Positions 19,451 through 27,826 of a DNA stretch of 33,210 bases are shown in pieces; within the stretch, counting starts at the first letter, position 1, and the number at the start of each line of letters is the position of its first letter. The position numbers and the translations under genes are program-made. The notes beneath the pieces are model-generated. The model was not told where the DNA came from. It did no database searches and saw only the letters and a list, made by a program, of their open reading frames with translations. The stretch spans positions 1-33,210 of the forward strand of contig CAISOD010000029.1 in the NCBI GenBank assembly GCA_903887045.1. Direction: 5' to 3'. This DNA is from an uncultured Gammaproteobacteria bacterium. Its GTDB lineage: Bacteria; Pseudomonadota; Gammaproteobacteria; Pseudomonadales; Pseudohongiellaceae.

Positions 19451-20055
19451 GGCTGCGGGCCCTGCACAGGCGGGAACATGAGGGTTGCTGGTGCCGCAGA
19501 CGATGGGGCTGTTGCGGCGGCACTCGGCCCGGAGCGGCCGAAGCCAACCACGGTGAGATTGCCGGTGTACTGGCGACGATTGCGGCTGATACTGAACGTG
19601 GCAATGTGCAGCCGCGGGCGCGCGCTTTGCAGTGCCTGTACGAATGGCAGGATTTGCTGCTGATCAAGCGAGAAGCTGATGTCCTGTTCCACCAGCAACC
19701 AACTGTCGGCGCGGTTGTAGCGCGCCACACCGAGTTCGCGCAGCTCAACGCCGTAATCTGCCACCAGCTGGCGCACGCTGCGCTGCAGACTGCTGCTGAT
19801 CAGGTTCGGATCAGTGCCGGGAAACACCCAGCTTTCAAGATCAATGATTTCTGCCTGCTTCAGTTGTTCGCGTTCCTGCCACTCGGAGGTTTCAACGATC
19901 AGCGTGCGCAAACGCTCAGCCCGCTCTTCCAGCAGCGCGATGTCTTCCCGGCTCTGGCGGTAGTAGTCGAACAGCAGCGGCAACACCCGCACCACCAGCA
20001 CCAATGCAAACAGCGCACCGGCGATGATCACGAGTTGTTTTTCATTACGCTTCAT
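19447..20055 (-). CDS. gspM: T2SS GspM-like / PilO-like inner-membrane protein
   Basis: Single N-terminal TM (KQLVIIAGALFALVLVVRVLPLLF), coiled coil, ferredoxin-like periplasmic part; between gspL- and gspE-like genes; ATG at 20055. Confidence 0.72.
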   Translation of the reverse strand: MKRNEKQLVIIAGALFALVLVVRVLPLLFDYYRQSREDIALLEERAERLRTLIVETSEWQEREQLKQAEIIDLESWVFPGTDPNLISSSLQRSVRQLVADYGVELRELGVARYNRADSWLLVEQDISFSLDQQQILPFVQALQSARPRLHIATFSISRNRRQYTGNLTVVGFGRSGPSAAATAPSSAAPATLMFPPVQGPQP

Positions 20056-20065
20056 CGGCTGTCCG

Positions 20066-21379
20066 TCATTTCTGTACTGGTGGGTACTTGGCGTCATAGC
20101 CGCCGAAATCAGCACCACTCAATCGCAGGCGTATGCCAAAGCGATCACCGCGCGCACCCCCTTCACCGCCCGAACTGCTGCGGCTCTGGCTGACTTCGAA
20201 AAACTCTTCCCGTTCCGACAACTGCTCCACCAGCAGAGCCGGGTCCTGCGCGTAGCCGGTCAGATCAACCACGCCCTCTTCAAGCGAGAAATCGGTCAGG
20301 GAACTGTTGATGTACTGGTTCAGTGTCAGCAGGGTTTGCGCAACATCCTGGCGGGGATAGTCAGCCAGTGCGCCCCATTCATCTTCCATCGCGTACACCG
20401 CGGCCTGGCTCTGGCGTGCAGCTGCAGAGTCTGCGCGCAATTCCTCGATCTGGCTTTCGAGCCAGGTGGCCTGCGCCCAGTTGGCGACAAAAGGCAGAAA
20501 CAACAACGCCACCACCACTCCGGCTGCCATCGCAGCGAAACGCTTCTGCTTTTGTTGCAGCAGCCGGCGTCCATAGTGCTCAGCACCTTTCGGAAAGAAA
20601 CAATAGGGCTCCATCGGCTCGACAACTTCTCGCCTGCCGGACCAATAGTCGTGGCCCTGACTGCGCAGCCGCAAGCCAGGTGCCGCTTTGGCGGTTTCAG
20701 CCTGCCATTGCTCGGCGAACTCCTGCTGCTGCAGGTCGCGCTGGGTTGCCATGCACACCGAGTGCAACACGCCGCCGTGCAGTTCGAACTGCGCAACATG
20801 GCGTGAGTCTTCGTCAAGCAGCAACAAATCCTGTTCGCGCTGCATGGTGCCTACGAGTGCCAGCGTGCGCGGCATCACAGCAGCGAGAAACAAACCTTCA
20901 GCCTGGAATGCCATGAACAGTTCGTCGGCGTTGCGGGCCGGATACCACAGCGCCGTACCTTCGCCACTCTGGCCGTTGAGGCCAAGCAACAGTTCGTGGT
21001 CGTACGCGGGAATCAGGGTATGCGCCTGCAGTTTCAACGCCGAGCGCAGCAGGCTGTCGCCTTTCAGTGCCAGTTGGTAGTGCGTGCTGAGAAAATCGGC
21101 GGGGGGCAGCAGCAGCAGGATGCCGGCCGCCAGATCGTGCGGATTGGCCAGTTTGCGCGCGGCTTGTGCCAGCGCTTCGGCTTGGCTGCGCCCGTCTTCG
21201 AGTACGACCTGACGGTACTCACCGTTGAGGGTGTTCAACAGCAAACCATCGAACAACACGAGGCTCTGACGGATGCTGGCGAGCACATCCTGACGCACCG
21301 AATCTGCCAACAACGTCCGGCCGGCAGCCACGAGATCCGCCGGCGAGTACTTGCTGACAATGGCGCGAAGAGCCTTCAT
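20066..21379 (-). CDS. gspL: T2SS GspL-like protein (cytoplasmic actin-like + TM + PilN-like periplasmic domain)
   Basis: N-term LLLPPADFLSTHYQLALKGDSLLRSALKLQAHTLIP..., one TM (AAMAAGVVVALLFLPFVANW), PilN-like C-term; first gene of the gsp train. Confidence 0.8.
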   Translation of the reverse strand: MKALRAIVSKYSPADLVAAGRTLLADSVRQDVLASIRQSLVLFDGLLLNTLNGEYRQVVLEDGRSQAEALAQAARKLANPHDLAAGILLLLPPADFLSTHYQLALKGDSLLRSALKLQAHTLIPAYDHELLLGLNGQSGEGTALWYPARNADELFMAFQAEGLFLAAVMPRTLALVGTMQREQDLLLLDEDSRHVAQFELHGGVLHSVCMATQRDLQQQEFAEQWQAETAKAAPGLRLRSQGHDYWSGRREVVEPMEPYCFFPKGAEHYGRRLLQQKQKRFAAMAAGVVVALLFLPFVANWAQATWLESQIEELRADSAAARQSQAAVYAMEDEWGALADYPRQDVAQTLLTLNQYINSSLTDFSLEEGVVDLTGYAQDPALLVEQLSEREEFFEVSQSRSSSGGEGGARGDRFGIRLRLSGADFGGYDAKYPPVQK

Positions 21380-21388
21380 AGGGTTTGT

Positions 21389-21410
21389 CTGGCAGCCTGC
21401 AGGCTGCCAG
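21389..21410. repeat. Perfect 22-bp palindrome upstream of gspL
   Basis: CTGGCAGCCTGCAGGCTGCCAG is its own reverse complement; ends 9 nt from the gspL ATG. Confidence 0.95.
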
Positions 21411-21531
21411 CTGTCCGTTGCTGCTGCTGTCCAAGGGGGGCTAAGTCTAGTTTTATAAAGCGCACGTAACCAGCGGAATTTACTGGCTTATCTGTGCCAT
21501 TGTGTAAAGAACACGTGTCACAAAACGACAA

Positions 21532-21560
21532 AACGCCCATTCCGCGAGGAGATGGGCGTT
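21532..21560 (-). terminator. Rho-independent terminator of dsbA
   Basis: Stem AACGCCCAT/ATGGGCGTT with 11-nt loop, followed on the minus strand by TTTTGTCGTTTTG; 22 nt downstream of the dsbA stop. Confidence 0.8.
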
Positions 21561-21581
21561 TCCGATAAAGCCTGGAAGAGC

Positions 21582-22220
21582 TCAGTTCTTGCTGCTGCGT
21601 TCCTTGGCAACAAGGAAATCCACTACTTTCAGCATGTCGGCTTGGGTCGTAACGGCATCGCCCGAACTGACCCGGTACTTCCCATTAACGATCAGATTAG
21701 GCACGCCGTTGACACCATATTCGCGCATTCTCACGCCAGCCTGCTTGACGGCCGACGTCACCTGGAATGAAGTCCAGGCCTTGTCAAAGGCTGCAGGGTC
21801 GATGCCCTGCGCCACGAACAGTTCCCGTACTGCTTCCTGGGTTTCCAGATAATTGCGCTTCTGGTGGAAAGCATCAAATACCGCTTTATGAGTCTTGTCG
21901 AATGAGCCAAGTGCTTGTTCTACATAGTAAATCTGCGCATGAGTTTCCATCATGGAATTCCACATGCCGGGGCTGCGGACAAAGGCAACGTCGGACGGCA
22001 GCTTGCCAACCCAGCTTTCCAGCAAGGGCTCAAAGGCGTAGCAATGCGGGCAGCCATACCAGAACACCTCGGCGACCTCGATCTTGTTGGGGTCAGCAGT
22101 GCGCACTGGTTTATCCAGTGCTTCGTAATGGGTGCCTTCAATATAGAGGGCGGGTTGGGCCATGGCGGTACCGGCAACCAGCAGAGCCAGCAGGAACAAC
22201 GGTTTGAGCAGGTTTTTCAT
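21582..22220 (-). CDS. dsbA: Thiol:disulfide interchange protein DsbA
   Basis: Signal peptide, thioredoxin fold, active site FWYGCPHCYAFEP, cis-Pro region GVPNLIVNGKYRV. Confidence 0.96.
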   Translation of the reverse strand: MKNLLKPLFLLALLVAGTAMAQPALYIEGTHYEALDKPVRTADPNKIEVAEVFWYGCPHCYAFEPLLESWVGKLPSDVAFVRSPGMWNSMMETHAQIYYVEQALGSFDKTHKAVFDAFHQKRNYLETQEAVRELFVAQGIDPAAFDKAWTSFQVTSAVKQAGVRMREYGVNGVPNLIVNGKYRVSSGDAVTTQADMLKVVDFLVAKERSSKN

Positions 22221-22250
22221 CAGATTTCCCCAAGTCAGTGTTGGTATGGT

Positions 22251-22279
22251 TTAGACCCTGACAGGTCCCGAAAAGTTAC
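22251..22279 (-). promoter_or_regulatory. Candidate sigma-E/AlgU-type promoter of dsbA
   Basis: Minus strand GTAACTT-N17-TCTAA, about 31 nt upstream of the dsbA ATG; resembles GAACTT-N16/17-TCTRA. Confidence 0.5.
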
Positions 22280-22305
22280 ACCCTGGCTGCTTAATTTCGG
22301 CTGAA

Positions 22306-22929
22306 TCAACGCAGCCCTGCTACATACGAGGCAACTGCGGCAATTTCGGTGTCGGTCAAACGGGCCGCCATCATTCGCATGACTTCGGCTTCGTCGTTGG
22401 CGCGTTCGCCAGAGCGGAACGCTTTCAGCTGCAGCTCAACATAGGGTGTGTCTTGACCGCTGAGAGCGGGGTAGCCGGCGGCGGCATTGCCTTTGCCGTC
22501 AGGCGAATGGCAAGCCGAACATGCGGCCACGCCAATACTGGCGTTACCTGCGCGGTACAGTTCCTGGCCTACGGCAAGTTTGCTCTCTTCAACAGCGCCA
22601 ACCGGCGCATCCAGGCTGGCAAAGTATGCAGCCATGTCGGCCAGATCCTGCTCGGTGGACGCGGCCAGGATACCGGCCATCAACGGTACTTTGCGGATAT
22701 CAGCCTTGATTTCCTGCATTTGCTTCAACAAATAGCGTTCGCCCTGACCCCCCAGTTTGGGCACGTTGGGCAGCACGCTGTCATTGCCGGAAGGGCCGTG
22801 GCAGGCGGCGCAAGTTGCCACTTTGGCCTGGCCAGCCTGAGCGTTGCCCTGGGCATACGCGAAGGAGGAAGTGAGCGCGGTAAACAGCACCGCGGAAACA
22901 ACGCTTTTCACCAAAGTCTGGGTAGTCAC
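22306..22929 (-). CDS. Cytochrome c4-type diheme cytochrome c
   Basis: Two CXXCH motifs (CAACH, CSACH); Sec signal [25 protein letters not shown] at 22929 or ATG at 22980 as start. Confidence 0.92.
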   Translation of the reverse strand: MTTQTLVKSVVSAVLFTALTSSFAYAQGNAQAGQAKVATCAACHGPSGNDSVLPNVPKLGGQGERYLLKQMQEIKADIRKVPLMAGILAASTEQDLADMAAYFASLDAPVGAVEESKLAVGQELYRAGNASIGVAACSACHSPDGKGNAAAGYPALSGQDTPYVELQLKAFRSGERANDEAEVMRMMAARLTDTEIAAVASYVAGLR

Positions 22930-23062
22930 GATAGATGTGCCTTTGCAAGTAGAATACAGGTACTTTTTGAGCGGGCGCATTGTACTCCAGGAGCCCAATC
23001 ATTCCCAAGGGAGCCTCTGCGCAACTGTGAGCCTCCCAAGTCGTCAGCCCCCCGGATACCCA

Positions 23063-23698
23063 GTGAGCCCTTCTCTCCCGTACCAGCAAGCCAGTTATAC
23101 CATCAGCGCGCCCCGTCTGGAGCTTTGTCCGACCGACTCCGAGGCCGAAGTTGCCTTCATCGGCCGCTCCAATGCCGGCAAGTCGAGCGCGATCAATGCG
23201 TTGACCAGCCAGAACAAGCTGGCTCGCACCAGCAAAACCCCCGGCCGCACCCAGTTGCTCAACTACTTCACTCTCGCCCCGGGTCGCTATCTGGTGGATG
23301 TACCCGGCTTCGGCTACGCCAAGGTATCGGCTGACATGCAACGCCAATGGCAACACCAGCTGGAACGCTATCTGCAAAAGCGCGAAGTCCTTAGCGGGCT
23401 GGTTTTGCTGATGGATATCCGCCACCCATTCATGGACAGCGACAACATGATGATCAACTGGTGCTCCCAGTCCGCCATCCCGCTGCATATCCTGCTGACC
23501 AAAGCCGACAAACTCGCGTTCGGGCCTGCCAAAACCGCACTGTTGCAAGTACGCAAGCAACTCAGCGAAAAGTCCGAACTCGCCACCGTGCAGCTGTTCT
23601 CGGCCCTGAAAAACCAGGGAGTGGACGAACTACGCGCCAAACTGGATTCGTGGCTGGCGCCAAGCGCAAAGGAAGAAGCCGGCGAAGATTCTGTTTAG
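23063..23698 (+). CDS. engB: Ribosome biogenesis GTP-binding protein EngB/YihA/YsxC
   Basis: [46 protein letters not shown] start at 23063. Confidence 0.94.
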   Translation: MSPSLPYQQASYTISAPRLELCPTDSEAEVAFIGRSNAGKSSAINALTSQNKLARTSKTPGRTQLLNYFTLAPGRYLVDVPGFGYAKVSADMQRQWQHQLERYLQKREVLSGLVLLMDIRHPFMDSDNMMINWCSQSAIPLHILLTKADKLAFGPAKTALLQVRKQLSEKSELATVQLFSALKNQGVDELRAKLDSWLAPSAKEEAGEDSV

Positions 23699-23842
23699 AC
23701 GAAAGAAAAAGGGGGGATGCTGGCGCCGGCGGACTTGGGATGAAGCTCCCGCGGCTCAGAAATGAAGCGCACGCGGCGCTCGAAGCAACTGAACATGAAC
23801 TGCGCCGATCATCTTTTCATTAGCAACAAAAGCCAATATATG

Positions 23843-23974
23843 AAAAGACGCGGGCCCCGACCGTAGGAGAAGACAGTCGGGGCCCACTTTGCTCCTGACC
23901 CCGGCAGTTAACCATCAGGAGGTATCTCTCTCAAACAGCAGCCTGGAAAAATCGGGGAGAAAAACCAGCCTGCA
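23843..23974 (-). ncRNA. Candidate Spot 42/ErsA-locus small RNA (putative, unannotated)
   Basis: Noncoding 395-nt gap between convergent engB and polA. Contains a sigma-E-like promoter, 5' hairpin (23938-23973), middle hairpin (23892-23921) and GC-rich terminator hairpin (23850-23887) with TCTTTT. Confidence 0.6.
23850..23887 (-). terminator. Terminator hairpin of sRNA candidate
   Basis: Minus strand GTGGGCCCCGACTG-TCTTCTCCTA-CGGTCGGGGCCCGC then GTCTTTTC. The two non-Watson-Crick positions are G-U only on the minus strand (C-A on plus). Confidence 0.75.
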
Positions 23975-23979
23975 CAATC

Positions 23980-24007
23980 TTTGAACACAGTCGTTCTAAA
24001 AAGTTCC
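23980..24007 (-). promoter_or_regulatory. Sigma-E/AlgU-like promoter of sRNA candidate
   Basis: Minus strand GGAACTT-N16-TCAAA; the 5' hairpin begins 7 nt after the -10 element. Confidence 0.65.
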
Positions 24008-24093
24008 ACAAGCGTTCAAGAATTTTTCAACAACCGCTGTAATGACTTGAATAAAAGCTGTCTACACAACAGTCCGCTCAACGCGGGTTGCGG

Positions 24094-26850
24094 TCAGTGC
24101 GCCTCGTCCCAGTTGCTGCCATGGCCCATATCAACCACCAACGGCACCGACAGCGCTGCCGCCGATGCCATGCGAAACCGCACCCCCTCCATCAGCAAAG
24201 CCAGATCAGCCTCGGCCACCTCGAACACCAGCTCATCGTGCACCTGCAGCACCAGGCGGGCGTCGAGACGGGCCACATCCAGCCAGTGGTCGATGTCGAC
24301 CATTGCCTGTTTGATGATGTCGGCTGCCGAGCCCTGCATGGGCGCGTTGATAGCGGTGCGTTCAGCGGCCTTGCGCAACATCGGATTGCGCGCCTTGATG
24401 TCGGGCAGGTAGAGACGTCGGCCGAACAGCGTTTCAACATACCCCTGCTCGGCAGCCTGCAAACGCGTGTTCTCCATGTAATCACGCACGCCTGGGTAGC
24501 GATGGAAATAGCGTTCGACATATTCCTGTGCCTCGCTGCGGCCGATACCGAGCTGGGCAGCAAGTCCGAACGCCGACATGCCATAGATGAGGCCGAAGTT
24601 GATTGCCTTGGCGCTACGGCGTTGATCGCTACTGACCTCGTTCAGCGCACAACCAAAAATTTCAGCTGCAGTTGCCCGATGCACATCGAGTCCTTCGGCG
24701 AACGCACGTACAAGGCCGGCATCGCTGGACAGATGCGCCATGATGCGCAGCTCAACTTGTGAATAGTCGGCTGCCAGCAGCAACTTGCCGGGGTCGGCAA
24801 CGAAGGCGCGACGAATGCGGCGACCTTCCTCGGTGCGAATCGGAATGTTCTGCAGGTTCGGGTCCATCGACGACAACCGGCCCGTTGCTGCCACTGCCTG
24901 TTGGAACGTACTGTGGATGCGACCACTGTCGGGCTGGATGTCAAGCGGCAGCTTGTCGGTGTAGGTGCTCTTGAGCTTGGCAAGGCCACGCTGCTCGAGA
25001 ATCACCTTCGGCAAGGGATAACCGTGCGTTTCCGCCAGCTCCTGTAACACCGGCTCGGCCGTGGACGGCTGACCCTTGTCGGTTTTGCTGATCACGGGGT
25101 AGCCCAGTTTCTCGAACAGGATTTTCTGCAACTGTGCCGGCGAACCCAGATTGAATTCTTCACCGGCCAACTCGAAGGCTTTTCGCTCCAGCTCAACGAG
25201 CCGCACCGCCAACTGCTGGCTCTGCGTAGCGAGCGCCTGCACGTTGACCTTGATGCCAGTCGCCTCCATACGTGCGAGTACCGGCAGCAGCGCAATTTCG
25301 AAATAGCGATAGACGTCAGCCAGCCGGCCAGTGTGCTCCAGCTTGTCGCTCAACAGGTAATGCAGGCGCAAGGTGAGATCGACACAGCGCGCGCTGTAGT
25401 CGGTCGCTTTGGCGATGTCGAGCTGGGAGTAAGTGAGTTTGTTGCGGCCTTTGCCCAGCAAAGATTCCGTGTCGGGCAAAATCTCGCCCAGATAATGGTC
25501 GCAACACTTTTCCAGCGTGTGTTTGAGTGCAACCGAGTCGAGCACGTACGACTGCAACATGGTGTCGTAGCGACGGCCACGCAAACGGATGCCGTGGCGT
25601 CGCAGCACATGCGACATGTATTTGAGATCGTGACCCACCTTGAACAGCGCCTGGTTTTCCAGCGCCGGCTTCAACAATGCGAGCACGCTGTCAGTCGACA
25701 ACTGTGCTTCGGCGCCGAGCATGTCGTGGCCAAGCGGGATGTACACGGCGTTGCCCGGCTTGCTGGCAAGTGCGATGCCGGTGATGCGCGCGAGCTGGAA
25801 GTGGGCATCGTCAGTCATCAGCGTGAGCGCGAGGCGTGGCGCGCTGGCGAGCGCGGCAAGGTAGTGCTGTAAATCAGTTTCGTTGTTTAGCGTACGGTAA
25901 TTCACCGTTGCTGGTGCTTGCCAGAGCGGCCCTTCAGCATTTGTTGTTGCAGACGGCTCAGGTGGGGCGCTTGCCGCTGGCGTCGATTGTATGCCTTGCT
26001 CTTCCAGCTCCCTGATCCAGCTCTTGAATTCGAGATCGCGGTAAAGCGACAGCAACGCTTCCTTGTCTTCTGCATTGTGCTTGAGGTCTTGCGGGCCGAA
26101 ACCGAGCGCAACATCAAGCTTGATGGTTGCCAGTTGGTACGACAACTTCAGCACGTCGATGCTGTTCCGCAGGTTGTCGCCTACCTTGCCGCCCACCTTG
26201 TCGGCCTGCGCAATCAGCGCATCGACCGAATCGAATTCCTGAAGCCATTTCACTGCCGTTTTCGGACCTACACCCTGCACACCTGGAATGTTGTCGACAC
26301 TGTCGCCCATCAAGGCAAGGTAGTCGATGATGCGTTCAGGCGGCAGGCCGAACTTGGTTTTGACACCTTCAATGTCGAGCCGCTCGTTAGTCATCGTGTT
26401 CAGCAGCGTGACGTGATCGTTGACGAGCTGCGCCATGTCCTTGTCGCCGGTCGAAATCAGTGTCGGCAATTTCTGCAGCCATGCCTGCTGCGCCAGTGTG
26501 CCAATGACATCGTCGGCTTCAACATCGTCAACCACCAACAGCGGCAACCCCATCGCGCGGATGATCGAGTGGATCGGTTCGATTTGTGAGCGCAGATCAT
26601 CGGGCATCGGCGGGCGATGCGCCTTGTATTCCGGATAGATATCGTCGCGGAATGTTTTGCCTTTGGCGTCGAACACTACAGCGATCGTACTGTTCGGGTA
26701 TTGTTTAATCAGGCTGCGGATCATGTTGATCACGCCCTTGATGGCGCCGGTCGCCTGGCCCTTGGTGTTGTTCAGCGGCGGCAGCGCGTGATACGCGCGA
26801 AACAGGTACGACGAACCATCGACCAGCACCAGCGGGGCTACATCACTCAT
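24094..26850 (-). CDS. polA: DNA polymerase I (3'-5' exonuclease site apparently inactive)
   Basis: 5' nuclease motifs (FRDDIYPEYKAHR, VDDVEADDVIGTLA), polymerase motifs A (AADYSQVELRI), B (RRSAKAINFGLIYG), C (QVHDELVFEV); start [19 protein letters not shown]. Confidence 0.97.
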   Translation of the reverse strand: MSDVAPLVLVDGSSYLFRAYHALPPLNNTKGQATGAIKGVINMIRSLIKQYPNSTIAVVFDAKGKTFRDDIYPEYKAHRPPMPDDLRSQIEPIHSIIRAMGLPLLVVDDVEADDVIGTLAQQAWLQKLPTLISTGDKDMAQLVNDHVTLLNTMTNERLDIEGVKTKFGLPPERIIDYLALMGDSVDNIPGVQGVGPKTAVKWLQEFDSVDALIAQADKVGGKVGDNLRNSIDVLKLSYQLATIKLDVALGFGPQDLKHNAEDKEALLSLYRDLEFKSWIRELEEQGIQSTPAASAPPEPSATTNAEGPLWQAPATVNYRTLNNETDLQHYLAALASAPRLALTLMTDDAHFQLARITGIALASKPGNAVYIPLGHDMLGAEAQLSTDSVLALLKPALENQALFKVGHDLKYMSHVLRRHGIRLRGRRYDTMLQSYVLDSVALKHTLEKCCDHYLGEILPDTESLLGKGRNKLTYSQLDIAKATDYSARCVDLTLRLHYLLSDKLEHTGRLADVYRYFEIALLPVLARMEATGIKVNVQALATQSQQLAVRLVELERKAFELAGEEFNLGSPAQLQKILFEKLGYPVISKTDKGQPSTAEPVLQELAETHGYPLPKVILEQRGLAKLKSTYTDKLPLDIQPDSGRIHSTFQQAVAATGRLSSMDPNLQNIPIRTEEGRRIRRAFVADPGKLLLAADYSQVELRIMAHLSSDAGLVRAFAEGLDVHRATAAEIFGCALNEVSSDQRRSAKAINFGLIYGMSAFGLAAQLGIGRSEAQEYVERYFHRYPGVRDYMENTRLQAAEQGYVETLFGRRLYLPDIKARNPMLRKAAERTAINAPMQGSAADIIKQAMVDIDHWLDVARLDARLVLQVHDELVFEVAEADLALLMEGVRFRMASAAALSVPLVVDMGHGSNWDEAH

Positions 26851-27754
26851 CGCGCTCTCCCATGCAGTGTTGCAGTGCGGATGCCAGCTGGCGCAGCAGC
26901 AGTGCATAGGCATCGGCAGCAGGGGCTATTGCCACGCCCAGCACATCGGCACTGACAATGCTGATCTCGCTGCCACTGAGCAAGGCATCAAGCTGCTGAT
27001 GATTTTCCGTGGGCTCGGTCAGCAGACAGTGGATATCCTGCGCAGCCAATTGCGCGCGCAACGCCACCACGCTGCGCACGCCGGGCGCGTTGTTGCTGCT
27101 GTCGGCAAGAGTCAGTGGTGCTTGCAGTCCGTGCTGTCGGGTGAAGTAACGGAAAGCATCGTGGCTTACTGACCATGGTTGCGTTTGCAACGGCTGCAGC
27201 GATAGCGCGAGCTCTGCGTCGACTGCGTCCAGCTGCAAGGAGAACACTTGCACATTGAATACGTAGCGATCTGCGTTGGCGGTGTCGAGCTGCTGCAGTT
27301 CCGTGGCGAGTGCAGTCGCGATGTGACGGGCATTGTGGCTGTCAAGCCAGAGATGCGGATCAATGGCGCCTTCAATTGAACCCAATTGGATACCGGGCAG
27401 TAGTTGTGCCGTTACCACACGTGCATCAATGTCGCTGATCACATCAACCAAGGGTACTTCCAATGCAGGCCCTGCCCACAACACCAGCTCCGCGTTCTGC
27501 AGGGCACGCCGTTCGGACGGCCGTAATGACAGATGATGCGGATCCTGGCCGGCACCGACAGCCAACTCAGGGGTACTGATGCCATCGGTGACGGCCGCCG
27601 CAATCAACTGCAACGGCTTGATACTGACGACCACAACGGGCGCGGCGACGCTGACACTGGCGCACAGCATTACAATGAGAGCGCACACAGCGCACTGCCA
27701 CAAACGGCACAGCGTCGACAGCGGCCAACAAAGCGAAAACACTAGGTAAATCAT
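26843..27754 (-). CDS. znuA: Zinc ABC transporter substrate-binding protein (ZnuA-like)
   Basis: [62 protein letters not shown] at 27754; divergent from znuCB. The listed ORF to 28645 extends antisense through znuC. Confidence 0.9.
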   Translation of the reverse strand: MIYLVFSLCWPLSTLCRLWQCAVCALIVMLCASVSVAAPVVVVSIKPLQLIAAAVTDGISTPELAVGAGQDPHHLSLRPSERRALQNAELVLWAGPALEVPLVDVISDIDARVVTAQLLPGIQLGSIEGAIDPHLWLDSHNARHIATALATELQQLDTANADRYVFNVQVFSLQLDAVDAELALSLQPLQTQPWSVSHDAFRYFTRQHGLQAPLTLADSSNNAPGVRSVVALRAQLAAQDIHCLLTEPTENHQQLDALLSGSEISIVSADVLGVAIAPAADAYALLLRQLASALQHCMGERDE

Positions 27755-27781
27755 GGGATAACGGCACAGTCTGGCAGGGTT

Positions 27782-27800
27782 GAATGCTATGATACACCAC
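27782..27800. promoter_or_regulatory. Candidate Zur operator / divergent znuA-znuC promoter
   Basis: GAATGCTATGATACACCAC in the 72-bp divergent gap; left half close to GAATGTTAT, right half weaker; includes extended -10 TGCTATGAT. Confidence 0.35.
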
Positions 27801-27826
27801 CGATTTGCAAGGCCACGGACCCTGTC

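Noticed and set aside
21500-21523. TTGTG...CACAA inverted repeat as CRP/Vfr site
   Set aside because: Half-site spacing does not match TGTGA-N6-TCACA.
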